The position numbers were made by a program, and so were the translations under genes. Source: Acetobacter vaccinii (GTDB lineage: Bacteria; Pseudomonadota; Alphaproteobacteria; Acetobacterales; Acetobacteraceae). From it: a DNA stretch of 64,000 nucleotides. Under the pieces are notes generated by a model. It saw only the letters and a program-made list of their open reading frames with translations. It had not been told where the DNA came from and made no database searches. The DNA lies in the NCBI RefSeq assembly GCF_008365315.1, contig NZ_CP043506.1, forward strand, positions 2,407,001 to 2,471,000, read 5' to 3'. Shown here in pieces: positions 37,103 through 46,240 of this stretch (position 1 is the stretch's first letter; each line of letters begins with the position of its first letter).

Positions 37103-38446
37103 TCAGGCTGCATCCACATGCTGCGACGACACAGCCCATCGGTTGTCTGGAACTGCAAGGCCCAGATGCTCCCTCAGGGTGGAGCCTTCATATTCAGTTT
37201 TGAACAGGCCTCGGGCCTGAAGAATGGGAATGACGCGTTCGCGGAAGAGTGCGAAATCATGCGGATTTGTAACGCGGATATTAAAGCCGTCTGCCGCGTG
37301 ACCGAGGAACCAGCGCTCGATCTCGCGTGCAACCGTTTCTGGTGATCCTACAAAATTCAGGCGCCAACCGCCGTAACGCTCTGCGGCCTGCCGCAATGTC
37401 AGGTTGTCAGCGCGGACCCCACGCAGAATGCGCTCAGCATGTCCTTTGTAACTGTTGAGTGTCAGGCCACTAACATCAGGAAATGCCTCATCAAGGGGGT
37501 ATTGCTTGAAGTCATGATAATTGAAGGCGCGCCCAAGAGCGACAAGCCTTTTTTCGATATCCTCCAGTCCTTCCCGTTCAACGGCAATACGCTGGGCTTC
37601 CTCATCTGTGTCGGCAATGATGGGGGCAATGCCGGGGAGGACCGTAATAGCCTCAGGGTCCCGGCCAAGAGCTTTGGCTCTGGCTTTCAGGTCAGCGTAA
37701 TATTCACGGGCAGAGTCAAAATCTTCTGTCGCAGCGAATGTGCCATCTGCAATTTCTGCTCCCAACTGTCGGCCTGCGTCACTGTCTCCAGCCTGGAAAA
37801 TAACCGGATAGCCTTGAGGGGAGCGGCTGAGCGCCAATGGCCCCGCAACGGACAGGAACTTCCCTTTGTGGTTCAGGGCATGTTGTTTCGCCTTGTTCAG
37901 GAAAACATCATTTTCCTTGTCATAGGGGAAAGCATCGTCTTCGTAGCTATCCCAAAGGCCTTTGACCACATCGACAAATTCTTTTGCACGCTGGTAGCGC
38001 AGGGCATGGTCAAGGTGTTTGTCCTGACCATAATTGCGCGATGCACCTTCCAGGCCAGTGGTGACCACATTCCAGCCAGCACGCCCTTTGCTGATGTGGT
38101 CGAGTGAGCCAAACAGCCTGGCAACATTATAGGGTTCCCAATAAGTGGTCGTAAGCGTGCCTACGAGGCCAATACGGGATGTGGACACTGCAAGTGCCGA
38201 CAGGAGTGTGAGGGGTTCAAGCCGGTTAAGAAAGTGGGGGGCGGTGTCCGGGGTAATGAAAGGACTATCCACAATGAAGACAAGATCAAACTTGGCGTCT
38301 TCTGCTAGTCGGGCATTGTGGATGTACCAGTCGATATCGATACTGGCATTTGGCGGCAGTTCCGGGTCACGCCATTGGCTGAAATCCGTTCCGACACCAG
38401 CAAGAATGGCACCAAGCTTGAGAGTGCCTTGTCTGACCTGGCTCAT
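37103..38446 (-). CDS. FMN-dependent monooxygenase, NtaA/SnaA/DszA family (copy 3)
   Basis: This 447-residue paralogue shows LKLGAILAGVGTDFSQWRDP at the N-terminus. It has the family core EPYNVARLFGSLDHISKGRA with GWNVVTTGLEGASRNYG, and FLSVAGPLALSRSPQGYPVI. It is the first gene of a two-gene minus-strand unit and is divergent from a third such gene at 38649. The 202-base region between them must carry both promoters. Function is assigned to family only. The enzyme would need a separate flavin reductase, which is not encoded nearby. Confidence 0.9.
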   Translation of the reverse strand: MSQVRQGTLKLGAILAGVGTDFSQWRDPELPPNASIDIDWYIHNARLAEDAKFDLVFIVDSPFITPDTAPHFLNRLEPLTLLSALAVSTSRIGLVGTLTTTYWEPYNVARLFGSLDHISKGRAGWNVVTTGLEGASRNYGQDKHLDHALRYQRAKEFVDVVKGLWDSYEDDAFPYDKENDVFLNKAKQHALNHKGKFLSVAGPLALSRSPQGYPVIFQAGDSDAGRQLGAEIADGTFAATEDFDSAREYYADLKARAKALGRDPEAITVLPGIAPIIADTDEEAQRIAVEREGLEDIEKRLVALGRAFNYHDFKQYPLDEAFPDVSGLTLNSYKGHAERILRGVRADNLTLRQAAERYGGWRLNFVGSPETVAREIERWFLGHAADGFNIRVTNPHDFALFRERVIPILQARGLFKTEYEGSTLREHLGLAVPDNRWAVSSQHVDAA

Positions 38447-38648
38447 GAAAATCTCCCTGAACGATAGGCATGTTACATTGGCGGGGCAAACTCTTTCTTG
38501 CTAACGAGAAATTTTAAATCTTTGGATGCGCTGCCTAAAACAGTCCCGATCAATTATGATGTATTGATTCAATAAAAAGAAAAACTTGTTAGAGAAAATT
38601 GATTTCCCACGAATAAAGTGATGCTGTCGCATTTCTTCATGAGGTATC

Positions 38649-39947
38649 GTGGTGCATCTGGCTCTGTTTCTGACTCTTTCCGGCTTGCACTTAGGGGGCT
38701 GGCGTCATGCTGACGCGTCCGAGGCTGACCACATGGATATCAGAGCTTATGTGGCCCTTGCTCACAAGGCAGAGCGCGCCGCACTGGATATGGTTTTTAT
38801 TGCTGATAAACTGGCCATTGATGGCAATTATGGTGGGTCCATTGCGGCCACAGTAACCAGTCGCGCTGTGGGTTCACCAGAGCCATTGACATTGCTGTCT
38901 GCATTGTCGGTCCTAACAGACAGGATCGGTCTGGCGGCAACAGTTTCCACAACATATACAGAGCCGTATCACGTTGCGCGTATGCTCGGCTCAATCAACC
39001 ACTATAGCCGCGGACGGGTGGCATGGAATGCCGTAACCTCTGTGAGCGATAGTGAGGCACAGAATTTTGGGCGCAAGCGCCATCTCGAACATGCTGAACG
39101 ATATGATCGTGCTGGGGAATTTATAGAGGTTGTCAATGCGCTTTGGCGCAGTTGGCAACCAGGTGCTGTCGTGCGGGACCGGGAAAGCGGTGTTTATGCG
39201 CAGGCAGAGCATGTGCGGCCGATCCATTATGAAGGGCAGCACCTTCGGGTAGCAGGGCCATTAAATCTACCACCCTATGATGACTTGGGTCCTGTGCTCA
39301 TTCAGGCTGGTGTGTCTGAGTATTTTTCTCATGTTGCTTCACGCCATGCTGAGGTCATTTTCCCTGTTCTGCCGAACATATCTCGGGCTGGTCAGTTTAT
39401 CTCAGAGTTTCGGGGAAAGGTGGCCCAGGCAGGGCGTGATCCTCATCGTGTTCGTATCCTTCCCGGTTGTGTTCCAATCGTTGCCGAAACCACAGCACAA
39501 GCAGAAGCCCTTCAGGAGGAGTTGGATGCCCTTATCCATCCTCTTGCAGGTCTGACTTTTATGTCGGGAAGCATGAACCATGATCTCGCTCTGTATCCAC
39601 AGGATGAACTGATCCCTGATCTGGATACTGAAATTCGCGGTAGCCGTGGGCGTTTTGTGCCTTTGGTTGCAGATGCCAGAGCGCGGGGCATGACGTTGGA
39701 GCAGACGGCGCTGTCCTATGCACGGAATTTGTCGTTTCCGACTTTTGTAGGATCACCGACGGCTGTTGCTGACCAGATGATATCGTGGACTGAGGACGCT
39801 GGAATAGACGGCTTTACCATTATTCCTCCCTATTGTCCGGCATCCGATGACCTGTTTTTTTCGTCTGTGGTGCCAGAACTACAGCGGCGAGGTGTTTTCA
39901 GGCGCGATTATGAGGGGAACACTCTTCGCGATCATCTGAAGCTTTAA
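38649..39947 (+). CDS. FMN-dependent monooxygenase, NtaA/SnaA/DszA family (copy 4)
   Basis: This LLM-superfamily enzyme of about 432 residues opens VHLALFLTLSGLHLGGWRHA. It has EPYHVARMLGSINHYSRGRV followed by AWNAVTSVSDSEAQNFGRKR, and LRVAGPLNLPPYDDLGPVLI. It departs from the other copies at several core positions (VAWNAVTS instead of AGWNVVTS). The start is a GTG, 38649 or 38652, behind a GAGG site. The TonB receptor gene begins 81 bases downstream, so the enzyme and the receptor may share a transcript. Confidence 0.88.
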   Translation: MVHLALFLTLSGLHLGGWRHADASEADHMDIRAYVALAHKAERAALDMVFIADKLAIDGNYGGSIAATVTSRAVGSPEPLTLLSALSVLTDRIGLAATVSTTYTEPYHVARMLGSINHYSRGRVAWNAVTSVSDSEAQNFGRKRHLEHAERYDRAGEFIEVVNALWRSWQPGAVVRDRESGVYAQAEHVRPIHYEGQHLRVAGPLNLPPYDDLGPVLIQAGVSEYFSHVASRHAEVIFPVLPNISRAGQFISEFRGKVAQAGRDPHRVRILPGCVPIVAETTAQAEALQEELDALIHPLAGLTFMSGSMNHDLALYPQDELIPDLDTEIRGSRGRFVPLVADARARGMTLEQTALSYARNLSFPTFVGSPTAVADQMISWTEDAGIDGFTIIPPYCPASDDLFFSSVVPELQRRGVFRRDYEGNTLRDHLKL

Positions 39948-39994
39948 AGTCACCTTTCCGTATACGTATTTCCGGGTTTTTTCTGTAATTATTG

Positions 39995-40009
39995 CCGGTG
40001 CAGCACCGG
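39995..40009. promoter_or_regulatory. Perfect palindrome between monooxygenase and TonB receptor genes
   Basis: CCGGTGCAGCACCGG is a perfect 15-base palindrome lying 20 bases before the receptor ATG. It could be an RNA hairpin affecting receptor translation or a protein-binding site. No T-run follows, so a terminator is unlikely. Confidence 0.35.
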
Positions 40010-40028
40010 ATGTTGTTGGACACAAAAC

Positions 40029-42233
40029 ATGCTGTGGAAAGATCAACTTCTCTCTCGTTCTTTTGGGCTTTTTGCTTTTGCCGGTTTGGTAACGTGCGTT
40101 CCTGAAGGGTCGCTGATTGCGGCCTCTGCTGATCATTTGCCAAAGATCAAAAAGGAAAATCGCAAAAGCGTGGCAAAAACTGACCTGAAAGCAAAGGAGG
40201 CGGCGACTGTCAGCCGGTCTGCGGAGAATGTGGTTGTTCATTCTGGTGGAGTAGGGCGGGCTCTGAACGCAGCAGTCAATGATGGGGCTCTTGGCCGTCG
40301 CTCAGTTTTTGATACTCCGTTTTCAGTAGTCTCTGTCGGGGCCGCAGCGATCCAGGCTCGTCAGGCGACTGATATTAATGCTGTTTTTGCCCAGGATTCC
40401 TCAGTAACGATTGCTAATAGTGGGAGTGGGGCTGCCTCTGGGGCGAGTTTTAAAATTCGAGGCCTCGCGGTTGATTCCTTGAATGGCTACAAAGTTGATG
40501 GTCTGGCTATCCCATACTGGTCCATTGACCTGCCCGTGGAGAATTTTGAAAGCATCCAGATGATTAAAGGGGCTTCGGCCTTTATGTATGGTTTTGGGGC
40601 CCCGGGTGGTGTTGTCAATTTTGAAATTAAAAAACCGCATGATCTTTCAACACTGTCATTGGAGGCCGGTTATCGATCCGATGCCGTTTTCCGGCAGATG
40701 ATTGATGCCGGGGGCACTCTTATTGATAGGGAAAGGCTGCGCTATCGTTTTTCCTTCTCCAACGAGATTGGCAATCTGTTCAACGGCGGCACGATGCGCA
40801 GGGACGGTGTGACACTGGCGTTTGACGGTAAAATTACCAGTTCCCTGAAATGGGATGCCAGCATGTTTTTCATGAAAACTTTGCAGGAAAACATGATCAA
40901 CACGCTGTCCATTGCTTCTACGGTTACGTCCTTGCCGTCGGTCAGTGGTCGTACCCAGCTTGGTGCAAGAGGAAGCTGGAAAACGAATGACATGAAAGTA
41001 GTGACGGCAGGGTTAACGTGGGAGATAAACCAGAACTGGCATTCTCGCTTATCCTATCGTTATTCTGTTCTGGATGAAGATTTCCCTGGTACAATCATGA
41101 CCATGACGAATAATCAGGGGGATTATCATGATAATGCTTTTTTCATTCAAAGGCAGTGGTGGTACAACCAGATCCAGGAAGTAACGGAAGGGCACGTGGA
41201 CACAGGTCCTTTCCGGCATGATATTGTTGCAGGTGTTTCCTGGGAACATCAGCTGTATGATACAGATGCAAATGCGACGACCAATACTGTTATTTCAACA
41301 GGGAATATTTTTAATGATATTCCAAGTCTATCGGGGCATACACCGGCAGATTTCTATCATCCGCGCTTATACCATTATATTGACTACCAGCAGATTGCCC
41401 CATTTTTAAGTGACACGGTCACATGGCACAACTGGTCATTGCTCGCCGGATTTCGGTACACATGGTATAGTGAAAACGATTTTTCCCCAACGGGTGCAAG
41501 AACTGCGAGCCATAGAAACACTCCTATTACGCCGGTTTTCGCCCTGACCTACAAGGTTGATCCGGGTTTGAATGTTTATTTTAGTTACGTTCAGGCCATG
41601 CAAAGTGGTGGGCAGGCAGGGAGCAGTAATGTCAATCGGAATGAAGTTTTTGCCCCAATGGAAAGCAGTAACTATGAGCTAGGTATAAAAATTGCTCGGA
41701 AAAAATGGTCTCTAACAGGTGCTCTGTTTCGGCTTGATAGTGGCACGGGTTATACCAATGCCCAGAATTATTACATGCAGGATGGTTTGGCCCGTTATCA
41801 GGGTGTCGAAATCAATGGCGCGTTTGCAGTTACACCTCGTCTGACTGTATCAGGGGGTATTACCTATCTTTCGGCCCGTTACCAAAAAGCTGCATCAGCT
41901 ATTATTGGCAACCATGTTGAAGGGACAGCCCCTTTACAGGCATCTGCGCAACTCCATTACCGTGTGCCACGGGTGGAAGGACTCAGCCTAGATGCGTACT
42001 TCCGCTATGTGGATTCAATGTATGATGGGGCTGCCAATACACTTTCGCTCCCATCGTATCGGGTGTGGGATATCGGAGCCAATTATGCCCTGCCTGTTGG
42101 TAAACATCATTTAACCTTCAGGGGGATGATCCGTAATCTGGGCGGACAGCGCTATTGGACCACTTACGGCAATATGGCTGCTCTGCCTGGAGACCCTCGA
42201 ACAGTCTCACTCAGCGCACGGATCGATTTCTGA
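40029..42233 (+). CDS. TonB-dependent receptor in the organosulfur island
   Basis: This 734-residue outer-membrane receptor has a signal peptide and a plug domain with FDTPFSVVSVGAAAIQARQA, ASFKIRGLAVDSLNGYKVDG and IQMIKGASAFMYGFGAPGGV. A long barrel follows, ending VSLSARIDF. The plug is of the TonB-siderophore receptor type, but no iron genes adjoin it. Instead it lies directly before a flavoprotein, a ferredoxin and a sulfonate-type binding protein (15-base gap to the first). Uptake of an organosulfur compound is therefore inferred. No STN signalling domain is present. Confidence 0.9.
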   Translation: MLWKDQLLSRSFGLFAFAGLVTCVPEGSLIAASADHLPKIKKENRKSVAKTDLKAKEAATVSRSAENVVVHSGGVGRALNAAVNDGALGRRSVFDTPFSVVSVGAAAIQARQATDINAVFAQDSSVTIANSGSGAASGASFKIRGLAVDSLNGYKVDGLAIPYWSIDLPVENFESIQMIKGASAFMYGFGAPGGVVNFEIKKPHDLSTLSLEAGYRSDAVFRQMIDAGGTLIDRERLRYRFSFSNEIGNLFNGGTMRRDGVTLAFDGKITSSLKWDASMFFMKTLQENMINTLSIASTVTSLPSVSGRTQLGARGSWKTNDMKVVTAGLTWEINQNWHSRLSYRYSVLDEDFPGTIMTMTNNQGDYHDNAFFIQRQWWYNQIQEVTEGHVDTGPFRHDIVAGVSWEHQLYDTDANATTNTVISTGNIFNDIPSLSGHTPADFYHPRLYHYIDYQQIAPFLSDTVTWHNWSLLAGFRYTWYSENDFSPTGARTASHRNTPITPVFALTYKVDPGLNVYFSYVQAMQSGGQAGSSNVNRNEVFAPMESSNYELGIKIARKKWSLTGALFRLDSGTGYTNAQNYYMQDGLARYQGVEINGAFAVTPRLTVSGGITYLSARYQKAASAIIGNHVEGTAPLQASAQLHYRVPRVEGLSLDAYFRYVDSMYDGAANTLSLPSYRVWDIGANYALPVGKHHLTFRGMIRNLGGQRYWTTYGNMAALPGDPRTVSLSARIDF

Positions 42234-42254
42234 ACGTTTTGAGGGGGAGTGGTT

Positions 42255-43838
42255 ATGAGTGAAATCCAGGCGGATGTTTTGGTTGTTGGTGGAGGAATGG
42301 CGGCTGGTTGGGCGGCGATTTCGGCTGCCAAGGCCGGTGCCTCTGTTGTTATTGTCGATAAAGGCTACATGGGCACCAGTGGCGTAACAGCACCAGCGGG
42401 GCCTAATCACTGGTGGGTGCCTCCTGAACCAGAACTGCGAAAGTCTGCCGTTGCCCGTCGGCTGGAAACAGCGTTTGGTCTGGCAGACCCTGCATGGATG
42501 GAACGGGTTATTGATGTTACATGGCGCTCAATTCCAGAAATGGCGCCGTGGTACCCGTTCTCTGGCAATGGCAAGGGGGGCACATTTCAGTCAGGTTTGC
42601 GGGGGCCAGAATATCTGCGCGCACTGCGGCGTTACGCCACCAGTCTGGGTGTTAGAATATTGGACCATCACCCCGTGTTAGAGCTTTTGGCACGGCAGGA
42701 CGGTTCTGTTGGTGGGGCTGCGGGGCACGATAGACTGGCAGATAAAGCATGGCGTGCCCGTGCGGGTGCTGTCATCTTGGCAACTGGAGGGTGTGCTTTT
42801 CGGTCAGGACTGCTGGGAAGTTATAATAACACGGGTGATGGCTACCTTATGGGGGTCGAGGCTGGTGCTGAACTTTCGGGAATGGAGTTTAGTATCTCCT
42901 ATTCCATTTCACCGGCATGGCTAAGCACACGAACGTTGCCGTATACAGGGGCGCGATATTTTGATGCAGACGGACAGCCTCTGGCAATTCCGGGTTGGGA
43001 TAAGCCGCGTGACTATCTTTGCAGATTAGCAGATGCGTTTCGATATGGGCCTGTCTATGCTGACCTGCATGAAGCCCCGGCTGAACTGGCTACCGTCCTT
43101 CGGGAAATTCAGCCTGCGACACTGGCGGCGTTTGAACGGCGTGGTGTTGATCTTTTTCGGGATCGGTTTGAAGTCAAGCTCTTCGGTGAAGGCACAATTC
43201 GTGGGGTTGGTGGGCTCCGCATTGTTGATACGTCCTGCGCGACATCTGTAAGGGGATTATTTGCGGTGGGAGATGCCGCAACGCGCGAACATGTGGCTGG
43301 TGCTACGAGTGGCGGGGGCGCGCAAAATGCAGCCTGGGCACTCTCCTCTGGCGTGCTGGCGGGGGCTGGAGCCGCTTCTGCCGCCCAAAAACAGAAGGGG
43401 CGAATTGAGCAGACTGAAAAGTTGAAGCCTTTGGGGGGCGCAGGGCTGCGCCCAACGGGGACGGTGCAGAAAATTGACAGGAATGCTGCTGTACACACGG
43501 CGCAGCAAGAAGTTCTGGATCTCGATAAAGCGCTCTGGAGAAATGAGGTTAAACTGAAAAAATCTACATCTGTATTGGATAACACGTGGACCGATATCCG
43601 GCGTGGCTTGCATGCTGACGGTCTGGATGCGGTCGCTGCGCGCGAGGTGGCAGCTATGGTCGCGACAGCGCGTTGGTGCACATCCGCCGCCCTTGCCCGG
43701 AAAGAAAGCCGTGGCATGCATGTCAGAGAAGATTACCCTGTCATGAGCCCTGAATATCAGCATTCTATAGTCACAACGGGTTTGGATCAGATCACGACAC
43801 GGCTGGACACATACCATAATGCCCAGGAGGTCTTATGA
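42255..43838 (+). CDS. FAD-dependent oxidoreductase of the fumarate reductase/APS reductase alpha family
   Basis: This flavoprotein of about 527 residues opens with the FAD-binding motif ADVLVVGGGMAAGWAAISAA. It has a conserved mid-region (GAVILATGGCAFRSGL, GDGYLMGVEAGAEL) and ends the flavin domain with RGLFAVGDAATREH followed by AGATSGGGAQNAAWALSSG. A helical C-terminal domain follows. The partner downstream is a two-cluster ferredoxin, the same subunit pairing as in adenylylsulfate reductase (AprAB). No sulfate-reduction genes accompany it, so it probably works on an organosulfur or sulfite-related substrate (inference). ATG 42255 has a GAGGGGGA site. Confidence 0.82.
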   Translation: MSEIQADVLVVGGGMAAGWAAISAAKAGASVVIVDKGYMGTSGVTAPAGPNHWWVPPEPELRKSAVARRLETAFGLADPAWMERVIDVTWRSIPEMAPWYPFSGNGKGGTFQSGLRGPEYLRALRRYATSLGVRILDHHPVLELLARQDGSVGGAAGHDRLADKAWRARAGAVILATGGCAFRSGLLGSYNNTGDGYLMGVEAGAELSGMEFSISYSISPAWLSTRTLPYTGARYFDADGQPLAIPGWDKPRDYLCRLADAFRYGPVYADLHEAPAELATVLREIQPATLAAFERRGVDLFRDRFEVKLFGEGTIRGVGGLRIVDTSCATSVRGLFAVGDAATREHVAGATSGGGAQNAAWALSSGVLAGAGAASAAQKQKGRIEQTEKLKPLGGAGLRPTGTVQKIDRNAAVHTAQQEVLDLDKALWRNEVKLKKSTSVLDNTWTDIRRGLHADGLDAVAAREVAAMVATARWCTSAALARKESRGMHVREDYPVMSPEYQHSIVTTGLDQITTRLDTYHNAQEVL

Positions 43839-44212
43839 TTGCAGAAATTCTTTTGGAGCGCTGCAATGGATGTAATAGCTGCGTTGTTGCGTGCCCCGAT
43901 CATGTGTTCGACAGGGGGCCGGAGGGGGCTCCGCCAGTTATTGCCCGTCTGGAGCAGTGTCAGACGTGTTTTCTGTGCGAACTCTACTGCCCAGAGGACG
44001 CCCTTTATGTTGCTGTAGGTCTTCCACGAGCACAATTGAAAGAGGACCCTCTGGGGCATATTCGTCGAGATTATGGGTGGGACGGGGCAGAGGATGACCC
44101 ATTGAAGAACTTCTGGAAGCTAGGACCTCTGTTGCGAGAGGGTGTCCAGACATCATCCGCCCGTTATGCCCGACAAGAACTGGAAACCCCCACCGCCACC
44201 AGCAAGGACTGA
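43835..44212 (+). CDS. Ferredoxin-type protein with two [4Fe-4S] clusters (AprB-like)
   Basis: This 125-residue protein contains two CxxCxxCxxxCP motifs, with cysteines at 10, 13, 16, 20 and 42, 45, 48, 52, each binding a [4Fe-4S] cluster. A C-terminal tail of about 65 residues (GHIRRDYGWDG ... LLREGVQTSS) may wrap around a partner, as the AprB tail does. The start overlaps the flavoprotein stop as ATGA, so it is very likely the electron-transfer subunit of that enzyme. It is cytoplasmic, with no signal peptide. Confidence 0.9.
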   Translation: MIAEILLERCNGCNSCVVACPDHVFDRGPEGAPPVIARLEQCQTCFLCELYCPEDALYVAVGLPRAQLKEDPLGHIRRDYGWDGAEDDPLKNFWKLGPLLREGVQTSSARYARQELETPTATSKD

Positions 44213-44253
44213 GATATTTCGTATCAGTCTGCTGAAGTAAGGTACATGTTGAT

Positions 44254-45231
44254 ATGAAAGCTGTCCTTTCCCGGCGGACTATGCTGGGCACAACTTTATT
44301 CTCATTGCTGCCGTTGCAGGCATTGGCGGCTCCGCAATCGCAGGAGGTTGTCGATGGGAAAGGAAGTTCCACGTTATTGATAGGGGACCAGCGTGGGGGT
44401 GTTCGCTCCTTGCTTAGAGCCTCTGGGCAGCTTGCCAACCTGCCGTATCGGATTCAGTGGGCATCTTTTCCTGTTGGGGCACCTCTGGTGTCGGCTATTG
44501 CGTCCGGCGCGCTTGACTTTGGCTATGTGGGAGACGCAACAGCCACCTTTGCTTTTGCATCAGGCAGTCCGATTAAAGCCATTACGGTATGGACAGTGGA
44601 TGGGCAGTCTAACGCGTTGCTGGTGCCCCAAAGCAGTAAGGCCCAGACAATGCGTGACCTGATCGGGCGACGTGTTGCCTTTGTAAAAGGTTCACCGGGC
44701 CACCTTCTGATTCTCGCGGCCTTGCAGCGGGAAGGGCTGACGGCAAAACAGATTGTCGGGGTGCCATTATCGGCGGCGAATGCAAGGACTGCACTTGCCA
44801 GTGGCTCAATCGACGCATGGGCCATTTGGGACCCTTACGCAGCAATGGCGGAGCTGGAAGACCATGCCCGGATCATGCTGACAGCGCATGGTCTTGTAGA
44901 TGAAGTTGAATGTGGTGTGGCGAGCGAGAAGGCCATTGCCACTAAACGGGCTGAATTGACCGATTTTATGTCCCGCGTTGGAAAGGCTCTTGTATGGGGG
45001 GTAAACCATCTGGATGAGCGGTCACGCGCGTTTGCTCAGGACACCGGCACACCATTGGATGTTGCACGGCGTACAGCATCGCGCATGCTTATGACACCTC
45101 TGCCTTCTGTCACAGATAAAGCCATTGCTATCCACCAGCATGTGGGGGACCTGTATCAGGAGGCAGGGGTTATTCCGACCAGAATTGATGTGGCCCGTTT
45201 TTACGACAGGTCCTTTGTGATCGCAGGGTGA
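44254..45231 (+). CDS. Sulfonate-type ABC binding protein with Tat-like signal
   Basis: This 325-residue SsuA/NrtA-type periplasmic protein begins MKAVLSRRTMLGTTLFSLLP, a twin-arginine-like signal ending ALAA. The core phrases are VSAIASGALDFGYVGDATAT, MRDLIGRRVAFVKGSPGHLL and SIDAWAIWDPYAAM. It is the last gene of the receptor-flavoprotein-ferredoxin unit (42-base gap). No permease or ATPase is next to it, so it may use the SsuBC pair at 33555-35164. A fellow binding-protein gene converges on it, 16 bases away. Confidence 0.88.
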   Translation: MKAVLSRRTMLGTTLFSLLPLQALAAPQSQEVVDGKGSSTLLIGDQRGGVRSLLRASGQLANLPYRIQWASFPVGAPLVSAIASGALDFGYVGDATATFAFASGSPIKAITVWTVDGQSNALLVPQSSKAQTMRDLIGRRVAFVKGSPGHLLILAALQREGLTAKQIVGVPLSAANARTALASGSIDAWAIWDPYAAMAELEDHARIMLTAHGLVDEVECGVASEKAIATKRAELTDFMSRVGKALVWGVNHLDERSRAFAQDTGTPLDVARRTASRMLMTPLPSVTDKAIAIHQHVGDLYQEAGVIPTRIDVARFYDRSFVIAG

Positions 45232-45247
45232 TGTAAACTGTCTTTCC

Positions 45248-46240
45248 TCAACCTGTCAGGAGTGGAAACAGCGCGTCGGAAAAGACTTGGTTCAGGTTGA
45301 GGTCAGGAGCAATCAGGTGTTGCTGAATAAAAACGTCAGCCACGGAATGTGCGCTCTTGATATCATCTGCCGTCCAGGGACGGGCTTTGTAAGGGCGGTT
45401 TTGTGCATTCAGATCCCGTAGAACAATGTCTTCCGGCACCTGAATGACGGGGGAGATGGTTTTTGCCCACAGTGCTTTGTTCTGTGACAGACGGCCATAA
45501 GCTTTGCCAAGGCGTTGGATGTAATCTGCGGCAGCTGCCCGAAAAGCCGGGTCAGGGAGCTTTGTGGGATTGACGCCCGTAAAATAGTGCCCGGACAAAA
45601 TATTTTCTGCACTTTCAAGAACACGAGCAGAACCATCAGCTTCCAGCAGCGGGATCACATACCCATAGGTCGCCCATGCATCCAGGCTGCCTGATTTTAA
45701 GGCTGTCAGACCCTGGCTCATGCCCAAAGGCACAGGTGTTATGTCCGCAAGTGTCAGCCCCGCGTTCTGCAACATCCGGATAAGGAAATAATGGGCCGTC
45801 GTGGACCGGATATAGCCAACTTTCTTGCCACGCAGGTCGGCAAAGGAATGGGCTGTTGAATGGGACGGGACAACGACAGCCTGATTGGTAGTGGGGCCGT
45901 CCATCGTGGCAACAACTTTGACATTTGCTTTGGACGCGGCGATGAAGACAAGCGGGATCTCGCTCCAACCGCCAAGGTCAACAGCGTTTGCGTTAATAGC
46001 CTGTGCAATCAGATTGCCGGAATTGAACTCGCTGAATTCTACTTTGTAGGGGAAATCCGCAAGCCCGGCAGCGGGGATCAGAGAGGAATCCATTCCTCTA
46101 AAGCTGGCGACCCGCAATGTTACGGATGACAGGTCCGCAGCGCTGGCAGCGCGAATATTGCCAAGCCCAGCAGCGCCAAAAAGAGCAAGGGAACCCAAGC
46201 TAAAATGCCGACGGGATAGGTGTTTGTCTGAAAAAGTCAT
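45248..46240 (-). CDS. Sulfonate-type ABC binding protein with Tat signal
   Basis: This 330-residue SsuA/NMT1-type protein has a clear twin-arginine signal (LSRRHFSLGSLALFGAAGLG ... AASAA). The core contains FNSGNLIAQAINANAVDLGG, SFADLRGKKVGYIRSTTAHY and SGSLDAWATYGYVIPLL. It resembles the binding protein at 7939-8913 (shared VGYIRS/GYVPAT-type segment and His-Tyr pair), suggesting a related ligand. It is divergent from the TonB receptor at 46494. It has no adjacent permease. Confidence 0.88.
   Translation of the reverse strand: MTFSDKHLSRRHFSLGSLALFGAAGLGNIRAASAADLSSVTLRVASFRGMDSSLIPAAGLADFPYKVEFSEFNSGNLIAQAINANAVDLGGWSEIPLVFIAASKANVKVVATMDGPTTNQAVVVPSHSTAHSFADLRGKKVGYIRSTTAHYFLIRMLQNAGLTLADITPVPLGMSQGLTALKSGSLDAWATYGYVIPLLEADGSARVLESAENILSGHYFTGVNPTKLPDPAFRAAAADYIQRLGKAYGRLSQNKALWAKTISPVIQVPEDIVLRDLNAQNRPYKARPWTADDIKSAHSVADVFIQQHLIAPDLNLNQVFSDALFPLLTG

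Noticed and set aside
37439..38107. 222-codon plus-strand frame opposite a monooxygenase
   Set aside because: Antisense to a well-conserved FMN monooxygenase, with no ribosome-binding site or family motif.
39995..40009. Palindrome as a rho-independent terminator
   Set aside because: The stem is not followed by a run of T residues and lies between genes that appear to be read in the same direction.
43109..43717. 202-codon minus-strand frame opposite the FAD flavoprotein
   Set aside because: The flavoprotein frame has conserved FAD motifs throughout; the antisense peptide is Ser/Arg/Pro-rich, as shadow frames of such genes are.
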